A program made the position numbers and the translations under genes. Under the pieces are notes generated by a model that saw only the letters and a list, made by a program, of their open reading frames with translations, searched no databases and was not told where the DNA came from. From Paraktedonobacter sp034437695 (lineage in GTDB: Bacteria; Chloroflexota; Ktedonobacteria; Ktedonobacterales; Ktedonobacteraceae), in NCBI GenBank assembly GCA_034437695.1, contig DAOTTJ010000170.1:1-10468 (forward strand): a DNA stretch of 10,468 nucleotides. Direction: 5' to 3'. Below are positions 1 through 6,521 of this stretch, piece after piece (position 1 is the stretch's first letter; every line of letters starts with the position of its first letter).

Positions 1-54
1 GTTTACTTGTTTGCTTTGAGGAGAAGTGGGTGGGTTTTGCAGCGCATCAGACAT
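1..54 (-). CDS. 5' end of an unidentified gene, cut by the left edge
   Basis: An ATG at 54-52 (minus strand) opens a reading frame that stays open to the window edge, giving 18 residues that begin MSDALQNPPTSPQSKQVN. A good Shine-Dalgarno sequence (GGAGA, about nine bases before the ATG) supports a real start. The visible part is polar and rich in Pro, Ser and Gln, with no signal peptide or hydrophobic stretch, so it looks like a disordered N-terminus. The product cannot be named. It lies downstream of, and on the same strand as, the LuxI-like gene, about 210 bases away, so it could belong to the same regulatory neighbourhood; that is inference. Confidence 0.5.
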   Translation of the reverse strand, partial: MSDALQNPPTSPQSKQVN

Positions 55-77
55 GATTACTTTCTCCAATTAAAGAG

Positions 78-120
78 ATAATAGCGTAACTATTCAGCAG
101 GGACTACAGGAGCTAGTATA
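78..120 (-). promoter_or_regulatory. Possible -10 elements for the left-edge gene
   Basis: On the minus strand, TATACT (120-115) and TATTAT (83-78) each differ from the sigma70 -10 consensus by one base, and both lie upstream of the ATG at 54. Neither has a convincing -35 box; TAGTCC sits 17 bases upstream of TATTAT. A missing -35 box would fit an activator-dependent promoter, and a 15-bp palindrome lies about 40 bases upstream of TATACT. Weak evidence. Confidence 0.25.
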
Positions 121-159
121 GCATTTTATTGAGGCGCAGGTCTCCTGATCTGTCCCTTG

Positions 160-174
160 TTTACACAGTGTAAA
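160..174. promoter_or_regulatory. 15-bp palindrome, operator candidate
   Basis: TTTACACAGTGTAAA is a perfect inverted repeat of two 7-base arms around one central base. It lies between the end of the LuxI-like gene and the start of the left-edge gene, about 106 bases before that gene's ATG. Its size and symmetry suit a dimeric transcription factor. It does not resemble the classical 20-bp lux box. The bound factor is unknown. Confidence 0.4.
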
Positions 175-204
175 TACTACACGGAAAGCTGAAAACTACG
201 ACAA

Positions 205-248
205 TTGCTAATAAAAAAGTAGCAAGCCCTCTATTCTCTGCGAATAGA
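205..248 (-). terminator. Weak stem-loops after the LuxI-like gene
   Basis: Downstream of the LuxI-like stop codon are two small stem-loops. One has arms TCTATTC (230-236) and GAATAGA (242-248) with a 5-base loop. The other has arms TTGCTA (205-210) and TAGCAA (220-225), whose minus-strand loop contains six consecutive T. No T tract directly follows either stem, so this is a non-canonical terminator at best. Confidence 0.3.
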
Positions 249-263
249 TTGAACAATGTAAAT

Positions 264-1076
264 TTAAATGGTCTGGCCATCAGATTGTTGACCATGAATA
301 ATTGTATCACGGTGGCGACAAAGGGCCAGCATTCTCATGACCTGAATGTACTTGACTGCCTGGTACATGGCCCGCATTGTGGGCCAGGTGTCTACAATAG
401 CCAGTACAAGATATTCATTTCTATAAAGCTCTGTAAGGACAAAGTGATTTCTAAGAAAGATCCTATAGTAGGGGGGATCAAGAATAACGAGTGACTGCTC
501 TCGCCCACTCGATTCTGTCAGTGCGCAGGCTGTTGCGTAGAGCAGATCGCGTGCTACCATGCAACTAAATATTTCCTGCTGTGGTGACGAGGGAGGCGTA
601 TACCTGCTGCCTCTATGGATCACCATACGATTAAGCTCTAGCATTCTTCGGCAATTATAGTGCTCTTTCAGATGTTTGATCACCTGCTCGGGAATAATAC
701 CGCCCTCACCAAATTCGGTGATAGCCATCGAATCTTCCCAGTTATACAGAGAGAAAATGCGCAGACCGCCTAGTAGAAACTCTTCCTGTACACCGCATCC
801 ATATACTCCGAACACGCGGTTTGTTGGACTCGCCGTCTTGTCGTAACGATCACGCTCGCGTCCTTCTGCGTCCATTGGTATGTCCCACTTGCGTTGCTCA
901 ATAAAAGTGGTAGCTCTGAGTTGCTGGTACGCAGTTTGTCGTTCGTTATCATTCCAGGTAATATGGCGAAGCTGGTATTTTACACCATGTTCTTCATATT
1001 GGAGGAGAATGGGGGAAATGGTATCAGTAGAGGCGTCATTGCTTCTAGGGGGTTGGTTGAAACAACGCTCTTGCAT
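264..1076 (-). CDS. LuxI-family N-acyl-homoserine-lactone synthase homologue
   Basis: LuxI enzymes (GNAT fold) join an acyl group from acyl-ACP or acyl-CoA to S-adenosylmethionine and release an acyl-homoserine lactone, a diffusible quorum-sensing signal. All the conserved positions of the family can be seen here: Arg54, Phe58 and Trp64 (spaced 4 and 10 as in LuxI), Glu74-x-Asp76-x-x-Asp79, Arg106 in GGLRIF, and Glu147-x-x-Arg150. The protein has 270 residues against about 200 for typical LuxI, with an extra 30 or so N-terminal residues and a longer C-terminus. No signal peptide is seen, so it should be cytoplasmic. The ATG is preceded by GAGG ten bases upstream. No LuxR-type receptor is visible in the window. 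Family membership is well supported by the motif spacing; the true product (AHL or another acylated compound) and the acyl chain are unknown. An exosortase-associated or other GNAT acyltransferase is the main alternative. Confidence 0.75.
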   Translation of the reverse strand: MQERCFNQPPRSNDASTDTISPILLQYEEHGVKYQLRHITWNDNERQTAYQQLRATTFIEQRKWDIPMDAEGRERDRYDKTASPTNRVFGVYGCGVQEEFLLGGLRIFSLYNWEDSMAITEFGEGGIIPEQVIKHLKEHYNCRRMLELNRMVIHRGSRYTPPSSPQQEIFSCMVARDLLYATACALTESSGREQSLVILDPPYYRIFLRNHFVLTELYRNEYLVLAIVDTWPTMRAMYQAVKYIQVMRMLALCRHRDTIIHGQQSDGQTI

Positions 1077-1120
1077 TCGTCACTTGCCTCGTTATAAAGA
1101 ATACGACGTATCTACTTATA

Positions 1121-1150
1121 AGAATAGAACAGAAAGTTCATGTTTGTCAA
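1121..1150 (-). promoter_or_regulatory. Promoter of the LuxI-like gene
   Basis: On the minus strand a perfect -35 box TTGACA (1150-1145) is followed after 18 bases by TATTCT (1126-1121), placing the transcript start near 1113 and giving a leader of about 40 bases. The spacer contains GAAC-N5-GTTC (1127-1139), a small inverted repeat that could be an operator. Confidence 0.5.
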
Positions 1151-1176
1151 AAAACAGATACAATTTGTCCAAAAAT
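1143..1176. repeat. Direct repeat with 21-bp period over the -35 region
   Basis: TTTGTCAAAAAAC (1143-1155) and TTTGTCCAAAAAT (1164-1176) agree at 11 of 13 positions and start 21 bases apart, two turns of the helix. The first copy overlaps the -35 box of the LuxI-like gene. Two half-sites on one helix face suit a regulator binding in tandem, but A-rich DNA can repeat by chance. Confidence 0.35.
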
Positions 1177-1246
1177 AGCTCTTTCTGGCTATCGCTTTAC
1201 TGGTTGAAATAAAAATAAATCATAGGAAAGTATGCGCTACCTGTTC

Positions 1247-1280
1247 AAACGGGTATTTACTCGAAACGGGTATTTACTCG
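1247..1280. repeat. Perfect 17-bp tandem duplication
   Basis: The unit AAACGGGTATTTACTCG occurs twice, head to tail and without mismatch, at 1247-1263 and 1264-1280. It lies between the terminator of the deoxyhypusine-synthase-like gene and the LuxI-like promoter. Short flanking sequences GTTCAAACG (1243-1251) and CGCTTGAAC (1291-1299) are near-complementary and could bracket it in a hairpin. It looks like a recent slippage duplication; any function is unknown. Confidence 0.7.
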
Positions 1281-1337
1281 AAAAGTAGAACGCTTGAACG
1301 CCTGTTTCTATTTGAGACAAAACGCTGCTAAAAGAGC

Positions 1338-1371
1338 ACAAAAAATCTGGCTCTAAACGAGAGGGCCAGAT
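1338..1371 (-). terminator. Rho-independent terminator of the deoxyhypusine-synthase-like gene
   Basis: Arms 1345-1354 and 1362-1371 form a stem of about 10 bp (one G-T pair) around a 7-base loop. On the minus strand the stem runs into six T (1345-1340). It begins about 30 bases after the stop codon of the gene ending at 1402, so it likely closes the S8-uvrB-DHS-like transcript and insulates the LuxI-like gene. Confidence 0.75.
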
Positions 1372-1401
1372 AGAGGGGCGAGGTAAGGCGGGCGATTGTT
1401 T

Positions 1402-2526
1402 TCAGGGACGCGCTAGTTTCCCTTCGGTATACGCCTTATGCAGGTTTTTCAAGAGCGTTGCGCGTTGGGCAAACAGTTCGCGGCGTGGGCGTGGTTTGGC
1501 TTTACTCACTGCATAGGCAGTAAGTAGTGGCAGCGAAAGCGTTGAGTCGCCATAGACGACGACCGTATCGCGTAGCTGTTCGGGCTTAATCTTCCCCCAG
1601 GAGACCGCTTCGGAAGGTGTGGCTCCCGAGAGGCCGCCCCAGTGAGGAGCGTCGGCGGTAATTTGAATAAAATAGTCGTGTCCGCCTTTATTGATGCCCA
1701 GGACCTCCCAGAGCTGTGGTTGTGTTTGTAAGTAAAAGTTCTTGGGACTGCCGCCACCCAGAATGATCACGCCGTTGCGCGTTGCATTGAGGACTATCGC
1801 AGTTGTCTCATTGACATCGGCCAGGGGATCGAGGGTGAGCAGGCTGCCGTCCAGAGCGTTGCGAGCCACGTTCATACCTATCGAGGAGTCGCCGGGTGAA
1901 GAGGTATAGATCGGCACATTCCAGGCGGCAGCCTGGGCCAGCACCGAGTATTCTGGTTTGACGCCGAGTTGCAGGAGCTGTGTTCCCAGGTGAAAGTGCA
2001 GCTCGGAGGTCGAGATGGGTCGATTGGGGAGACTTTTCAGGCACTCACGGACAAAGGCGTCGGTATCCAGCAGGACCTTATCGGCGAACAGGATATCGTA
2101 GATGCGGATAATGCCTGCTTCCTGTAAGCGTGTATCATCCAGGCGGAAATCGCCGCGGTGCAGGCTCATAGCCAGGGCGTAGTGGATATCGTGATAGAGA
2201 TTCGCGCCTGTACTGACGATAAAATCGATGAAGCCGTACTCCATCAAGGTCAGGATACAGCCACCCAGGCCAGCGGGAGTGAGAGCGCCGGCCATTGTCA
2301 GGGCAATCGTGACATCTTTCTCGGGGTTGAGCATCTCTTCCGCGTAGAGTCGCGCTGCCTCGTGCATACGTGCGCCGTTATACGCCTGGAACTGTTCATC
2401 GACCAGTTCGGCCACAGTCATATCGGGTCGGACGCGGCGGGGAAGGATTTGTTCCCCGCTCAGATAGTCAGTATGCTCTGCTGTTTCCTGAGCTTCGTGG
2501 TGATGCATCGCGTGATGGTCGGTCAT
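1402..2526 (-). CDS. Deoxyhypusine synthase-family protein (probable homospermidine/polyamine aminobutyltransferase)
   Basis: This 374-residue protein belongs to the deoxyhypusine synthase family, NAD-dependent enzymes that take the aminobutyl group of spermidine and pass it to an amine through an enzyme-lysine imine. The decisive motif is GATPSEAVSWGKI at 301-313, which matches the active-site segment of eukaryotic deoxyhypusine synthase; Lys312 corresponds to the catalytic lysine. STGANLYHD (105-113) and GGGSPKNF (257-264) are the expected nucleotide and substrate segments in their bacterial form. Bacteria lack eIF5A, the substrate of the eukaryotic enzyme, so the product is more probably homospermidine or another polyamine. 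The N-terminus is rich in histidine (His4, 5, 8, 9, 10), perhaps metal-binding or simply disordered. The ribosome binding site is weak and A/G-rich. It follows uvrB by 104 bases on the same strand and ends at a strong terminator. Family call firm; exact reaction inferred. Confidence 0.88.
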   Translation of the reverse strand: MTDHHAMHHHEAQETAEHTDYLSGEQILPRRVRPDMTVAELVDEQFQAYNGARMHEAARLYAEEMLNPEKDVTIALTMAGALTPAGLGGCILTLMEYGFIDFIVSTGANLYHDIHYALAMSLHRGDFRLDDTRLQEAGIIRIYDILFADKVLLDTDAFVRECLKSLPNRPISTSELHFHLGTQLLQLGVKPEYSVLAQAAAWNVPIYTSSPGDSSIGMNVARNALDGSLLTLDPLADVNETTAIVLNATRNGVIILGGGSPKNFYLQTQPQLWEVLGINKGGHDYFIQITADAPHWGGLSGATPSEAVSWGKIKPEQLRDTVVVYGDSTLSLPLLTAYAVSKAKPRPRRELFAQRATLLKNLHKAYTEGKLARP

Positions 2527-2560
2527 AGTTTCAATAGATCTTTCTTCTTTGTGAAATCAG

Positions 2561-2582
2561 GAATTGCCAGCATGGGCAATTC
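2561..2582 (-). other. Stem-loop between uvrB and the DHS-like gene
   Basis: GAATTGCC (2561-2568) and GGCAATTC (2575-2582) form a perfect 8-bp stem with a 6-base loop. No T tract follows on the minus strand, so it is unlikely to be a full terminator. In a read-through transcript it could stabilise or process the uvrB/DHS-like junction. Confidence 0.4.
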
Positions 2583-2593
2583 TATTACTCATT

Positions 2594-2631
2594 CCTCTCC
2601 CCTGGCTCATGTTGCTGGAGGAGAGGTTTTT
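2594..2631 (+). terminator. Hairpin with plus-strand T tract at the uvrB stop codon
   Basis: CCTCTCC (2594-2600) and GGAGAGG (2620-2626) form a 7-bp stem around a 19-base loop, followed on the plus strand by five T (2627-2631). The T tract is on the strand opposite to uvrB, so the element would stop antisense transcription entering uvrB. On the uvrB strand the stem lacks a T tract. Confidence 0.35.
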
Positions 2632-4619
2632 CACTCAATCATAGCGCGGCGGACCTCGATGACCTGGTCGCGCAGTTGGGCGGCTTTTTCAAACTCGAGT
2701 TGTTTGGCGGCGGTGCGCATCTGGGCTTCCAGATCTTTAATCAGGCGCAGTGCCTCGTCTTTGGGGATGCCGCCCAGGGCATTTGCGACTGCCTGGTTTG
2801 TCGTATCTACCGTGCCGCTCATGGCTTTGAGGCGTTCGGAGAGCGTTTTCACATCCTTTTTGATGCCGCGCGGAGTGATATGGTGGAGTTCGTTGTAGCG
2901 CGTTTGCAGGTCGCGGCGGCGATTGGTCTCATCGATGGCGCGTTGCATTGAGCGTGTAACGTTATCGGCGTACATAATCACGCTGCCCTCGATGTGGCGG
3001 GCGGCGCGTCCGATGATCTGGATCAGCGACCCTTCGGAGCGTAGGAAGCCTTCTTTATCGGCGTCGAGAATAGTGACCAGCGAGACCTCAGGCAGGTCGA
3101 GGCCTTCGCGCAGGAGGTTGATGCCAACTACCACGTCGTAGACGCCCAGGCGCAGGTCGCGCAGGATTTCGATACGTTCAATCGTGTCGATCTCCGAGTG
3201 CAGGTAGTGGACTTTGATGTTCAGCTCCTGCATATAGTCGGCGAGATCCTCGGCCATCTTCTTGGTCAGAGTAGTCACCAGGACGCGCTGGCTTTTCTCG
3301 ACCCGTTTGCGGATCTCGATCAGCAGGTCGTCTATCTGACCCTTTGTGGGTCGGACGCTGATGGCAGGATCGAGCAGGCCGGTCGGTCGGATCAGTTGTT
3401 CGACGATGGCCAGACTGTGTTCGTGCTCATAGGGACCGGGCGTGGCCGAGACGAAAAGTGCTTGGTTGATCTGTTTTTCAAACTCGCTAAAGGTTAGCGG
3501 GCGGTTATCGAGGGCTGAGGGCAGACGAAAGCCATAGTCGACCAGCATCTGTTTGCGCGAGCGGTCGCCGGCAAACATGCCGCGCACCTGTGGTAGCGAG
3601 ACGTGTGATTCATCGACCACCAGGAGATAATCCTCTGGCAGGTAGTCCAGTAGGGTCCAGGACTGTTCACCAGCGGCCCGCGCTGACAGGTGACGTGAAT
3701 AGTTTTCGACGCCCGAACAGAGGCCAGTTTCGCGTAGCATTTCCAGATCAAAGTTTGTGCGCTGTTTAAGGCGTGCCGCCTCCAGCAATTTGCCCTCGGC
3801 TTCCAGCTCTTCCAGGCGCTCTTCAAGTTCCTTTTCGATTAGATCGATGGCGGCATTCAGACGTTCCTGTGTGGTGACCCAGTGTTTGGCTGGATAGATA
3901 TCCAGGCGTGAGCGTTGACCCAGCACCTCGCCTGTCAGGGGGTCGATCTCGGTCATGCGCTCGATCTCTTCGCCAAAGAACTCGATTCTGACCGCGATAT
4001 CTTCGTAGGCGGGAAAGATCTCCAGCACATCGCCGCGCACGCGGAAGCGGCCGCGGACAAAGTTGGCGTCGTTGCGCTCGTATTGGATCTCTGTCAGGTG
4101 GCGCAAAATCTTCGTACGGCGACGTTCCTCGCCGACTTTCAGGGTCAAAGCTACCTCGCCGTATTCTTCGGGGCTGCCCAGGCCATAGATGCAGGAGACT
4201 GAGGCGACTATCAGGACATCGCGGCGCTCGAAGAGGCTGCGGGTGGCGGAGAGGCGCAGTTTTTGCACCTCTTCATTGAGCATGCTCTCCTTCTCGACAT
4301 AGGTATCGGTACGCGGGATATAGGCCTCGGGCTGATAATAATCGTAGTAAGAGACAAAATATTCGACTGCGTTATTTGGAAAAAACTCTTTAAATTCGCT
4401 GTAAAGCTGTGCTGCCAGCGTTTTATTGGGAGCCAGGACCAGTGTAGGCTTTTGCACCTGTTCGACGATTTTGGCGACTGTATAGGTTTTCCCACTCCCA
4501 GTCACACCGAGCAGGGTTTGATATTTATAGTCCTTTTGCAGACCTTTGACCAGACTGGCAATAGCCTCAGGTTGATCTCCTGTAGGCACGAACGGTGCTT
4601 CGACTTTAAACTCAGGCAT
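2631..4619 (-). CDS. uvrB: Excinuclease ABC subunit B (UvrB)
   Basis: UvrB is the damage-verifying ATPase of bacterial nucleotide excision repair. UvrA loads it onto damaged DNA, and it recruits UvrC for incision. The 662 residues match normal family length. Visible landmarks in order: Walker A GVTGSGKT (38-45); the DNA-threading beta-hairpin with YYDYYQPEAYIPRTDTYVEK (91-110); helicase motif II DESH (336-339); SATPGPYE (391-398); motif VI QIIGRAARH (534-542); and a C-terminal UVR domain (about 624-660, KQLEFEKAAQLRD) that contacts UvrC. The ATG is preceded by GGAGAGG with ten bases between. An overlapping out-of-frame ATG just upstream opens only five codons. The gene is 93 bases downstream of the S8 protease gene. 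No actinobacterial or Bacillus-type SOS box (GAAC-N4-GTTC) is seen in that gap, so SOS control is not evident. The protein appears intact. Confidence 0.98.
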   Translation of the reverse strand: MPEFKVEAPFVPTGDQPEAIASLVKGLQKDYKYQTLLGVTGSGKTYTVAKIVEQVQKPTLVLAPNKTLAAQLYSEFKEFFPNNAVEYFVSYYDYYQPEAYIPRTDTYVEKESMLNEEVQKLRLSATRSLFERRDVLIVASVSCIYGLGSPEEYGEVALTLKVGEERRRTKILRHLTEIQYERNDANFVRGRFRVRGDVLEIFPAYEDIAVRIEFFGEEIERMTEIDPLTGEVLGQRSRLDIYPAKHWVTTQERLNAAIDLIEKELEERLEELEAEGKLLEAARLKQRTNFDLEMLRETGLCSGVENYSRHLSARAAGEQSWTLLDYLPEDYLLVVDESHVSLPQVRGMFAGDRSRKQMLVDYGFRLPSALDNRPLTFSEFEKQINQALFVSATPGPYEHEHSLAIVEQLIRPTGLLDPAISVRPTKGQIDDLLIEIRKRVEKSQRVLVTTLTKKMAEDLADYMQELNIKVHYLHSEIDTIERIEILRDLRLGVYDVVVGINLLREGLDLPEVSLVTILDADKEGFLRSEGSLIQIIGRAARHIEGSVIMYADNVTRSMQRAIDETNRRRDLQTRYNELHHITPRGIKKDVKTLSERLKAMSGTVDTTNQAVANALGGIPKDEALRLIKDLEAQMRTAAKQLEFEKAAQLRDQVIEVRRAMIE

Positions 4620-4688
4620 CTCTTTTCATCCTCTCCGGGCAACTGACTGGCAGCTTTGTGTCTAGAATATCCTTTCCAACCCCTATAT

Positions 4689-4716
4689 AGTATAGCATGT
4701 AGCTCCAAAGAATCAG
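4689..4716 (-). promoter_or_regulatory. Possible uvrB promoter
   Basis: On the minus strand TATACT (4694-4689, one mismatch to the -10 consensus) lies 16 bases downstream of CTGATT (4716-4711), a poor -35 match that overlaps the end of the S8 gene. It would start a transcript about 75 bases before the uvrB ATG. uvrB could also be read from the S8 promoter, since no terminator is seen between the genes. Confidence 0.35.
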
Positions 4717-6362
4717 CTAAATTTTTGTTGCACGCGGATCACATTGGTCAACAGTTCGGGACGTTCCGGTGCCGAGCCAAAGAGCTTATCGGTGCGGCGT
4801 TCGCGGCCAGTGGTGATGCGCGTGAGTGCATTCGGGGCTGACCAGCCTTGTGAGAGCAAGTGTGCTCCTAGTGCGCTGATAATAGGGGTGGCGAAAGAGG
4901 TGCCGCTCCAGTCGGCCCAGCCGCTGAGGTTGGGTTCGCCGCCAGGAAAGGTTGGCGCGATATAGACGCCGCGCACTGCGTCGGGCAGCTCATTGGCGTC
5001 GAGAAAGCCATAGCTATCGCCTCCGAAGGTGGCAATTCCGGCATCCAGGGGCGCGATCGAAGCGGCGTTGGCGTACTGGGCGGCTTCGAAGCGACTATTC
5101 AGCGCGGTGACGCTCATCGTGGATGCGTAGCGTGCTGGGGCGCGTGGTGGACGCGAGCGTTTGCCCTGCTTGTTTGCCGCCGCCGAATCGTTGCCGGCCG
5201 CCGCGACTATCAGCGCTCCGTGTGCGTAGAGACACTCAAAGAGCAGGCGCAGCCCTTCCTCGAGCTGATTGAGCAGACGTGCCACACTGCCGAGTTGGGC
5301 GCTTGTCCATGTGCGGTTATCAAACCAGATATAGGGTAGGCGGCGAATATCGGGCATGACCGCCAGGCTCAGATTGATCACCAGGTGACGTAGCGTCCCT
5401 GAGACTATCTCCTGTTCCAGATCGGTTAAAGCGGCAAAGAGGTTATAGAGGTCGCACCCGCCAAAGTCGTTGAGAATCCTGACCAGGCGAATGTGTGCGC
5501 GGGGTGCGATATCGCGAATAATCCCGGCGATAAAGAGACCGTGGTCGGGCATAAAATAGTAGCGCGGTTCGCCGTAAAAATCGTGGCCGGTGCGCACCTC
5601 GCTGCTGACTGGATAGCGGTCATATTCGATCTCAAATAGGCCATTTTCGCTGCGCAGGTCGGCGGCCAGGCGTTGGAGGAGCCAGTTGCGGCGAAACTCG
5701 GGTCGCGTGGCAGAACTTCTCACGCGATCTGCGTGGTACGCTGTATCCAGCACAACCACAACCACATCCTCGGTGCCAGTCGGATGTAGCTGCGCGATCT
5801 GGTCAAGAAAAGAGAAGCGCCAGCCGGGCAGGGTCGCCTCGGCATTGGGCAGATCGACTGCGGGGGCCGGGCGTGGTGGAAGGGTAGGACCGTTATCGCT
5901 GTAGAAGACTGGTGAGGCTGCAACCAGCCAGTTTGGCATGATTGAAAGCAGGACCAGGCCTTCCTGTGCCAGTTGCTCCAGGTGGGCCTGGAGGTACGAG
6001 AGAGCCAGCGGTATGGGGTCTTCAGTACCGGGGTCGACCGGTTCCGGGTTGGTCCGGCGTACATGAAAAAAGAGCGCTAGCGAGGGTTGAGCTTTATGTA
6101 GACCAAAGATAAAGGCCTTGCGCCGGATCGGTGGAAGTCCGGGCGTCTCTCGCCAGCGGCCGGCGCTTCCATATGGTTCAAGTATCAGATAGTATGCGGC
6201 CAGAAACGTATTGAGCGTGGTGCGGATCTGCTCAACTAAGAGTTCCAGGGTTTCTTCCGCGGGCTTGCGTTTGAGTCTGGCCACCACTACCAGTTCGCCA
6301 GGTATCCAATGATAGAGACTTTCAGGTGTTCCCATGAGTTCTGAAGCTGTACGAGACGACAT
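4713..6362 (-). CDS. Subtilisin-like serine protease (peptidase S8), apparently cytoplasmic
   Basis: The C-terminal part is a subtilase with the full catalytic set. Numbered from an upstream TTG at 6386: Asp214 in VVVLDT, His282 in DHGLFIAG, Asn399 (oxyanion hole) in AAAGND, and Ser497 in GTSFATP. About 200 residues come before the first catalytic motif; they show no signal peptide, include hydrophobic segments such as LALFFHV and LVLLSIMPNWLV, and are not a propeptide type I recognise. The Asp-to-His spacing (68 residues) is longer than in classical subtilisins. I chose the ATG at 6362 (549 residues) because GGGGGG lies nine bases upstream; a TTG start at 6386 would add eight residues. With no export signal it may act inside the cell or leave by a non-Sec route. 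A near-consensus promoter lies upstream. It is followed by uvrB on the same strand, with no obvious functional link. Substrate unknown. Confidence 0.9.
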   Translation of the reverse strand: MSSRTASELMGTPESLYHWIPGELVVVARLKRKPAEETLELLVEQIRTTLNTFLAAYYLILEPYGSAGRWRETPGLPPIRRKAFIFGLHKAQPSLALFFHVRRTNPEPVDPGTEDPIPLALSYLQAHLEQLAQEGLVLLSIMPNWLVAASPVFYSDNGPTLPPRPAPAVDLPNAEATLPGWRFSFLDQIAQLHPTGTEDVVVVVLDTAYHADRVRSSATRPEFRRNWLLQRLAADLRSENGLFEIEYDRYPVSSEVRTGHDFYGEPRYYFMPDHGLFIAGIIRDIAPRAHIRLVRILNDFGGCDLYNLFAALTDLEQEIVSGTLRHLVINLSLAVMPDIRRLPYIWFDNRTWTSAQLGSVARLLNQLEEGLRLLFECLYAHGALIVAAAGNDSAAANKQGKRSRPPRAPARYASTMSVTALNSRFEAAQYANAASIAPLDAGIATFGGDSYGFLDANELPDAVRGVYIAPTFPGGEPNLSGWADWSGTSFATPIISALGAHLLSQGWSAPNALTRITTGRERRTDKLFGSAPERPELLTNVIRVQQKFS

Positions 6363-6418
6363 ACATTTATTCCCCCCAATCCGCAAAATAAAAATGCCCG
6401 TCGAAGGACATCAGGTGT

Positions 6419-6433
6419 GTGCCTGCCAGGCAC
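6419..6433. promoter_or_regulatory. 15-bp palindrome in the S8 leader
   Basis: GTGCCTGCCAGGCAC is a perfect inverted repeat of 7-base arms around one base. It lies about 30-40 bases downstream of the predicted S8 transcript start and 57 bases before the ATG. A repressor bound here would block elongation. The one-base centre makes a tight RNA hairpin less likely than a DNA operator. Confidence 0.4.
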
Positions 6434-6467
6434 TAAATCGTACAATGTAAATTTTTTGATGCGTTGT

Positions 6468-6496
6468 ATTATAGCTGAATAGTGCTTATAAGGCAA
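6468..6496 (-). promoter_or_regulatory. Promoter of the S8 protease gene
   Basis: On the minus strand TTGCCT (6496-6491) and a perfect TATAAT (6473-6468) are separated by 17 bases. Predicted start near 6460, giving a leader of about 100 bases. It stands back to back with the promoter of the Fe-S carrier gene. Confidence 0.75.
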
Positions 6497-6504
6497 TCCC
6501 TTTT

Positions 6505-6514
6505 AAGCATGCTT
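6505..6514. promoter_or_regulatory. 10-bp palindrome centred between two divergent promoters
   Basis: AAGCATGCTT is a perfect palindrome lying 8 bases from the -35 box of the S8 promoter and 7 bases from the -35 box of the Fe-S carrier promoter. The near-symmetric position suggests a shared operator, though a 10-bp palindrome alone is weak evidence. Confidence 0.35.
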
Positions 6515-6521
6515 GCTTTGC

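Noticed and set aside
1127..1139. GAAC-N5-GTTC as a LexA/SOS box
   Set aside because: The Gram-positive-type SOS box has a 4-base gap (GAAC-N4-GTTC) and flanking C/G symmetry. The gap here is 5, so SOS control is not supported.
880..1212. A 110-codon plus-strand frame over the start of the LuxI-like gene
   Set aside because: It overlaps the conserved LuxI residues on the other strand, and its Cys/Trp/Ser-rich composition is typical of a spurious frame.
2158..2898. A 246-codon plus-strand reading frame across the DHS-like gene and the end of uvrB
   Set aside because: It is antisense to two clear protein families, has no recognisable protein pattern and no ribosome binding site; it is a shadow frame.
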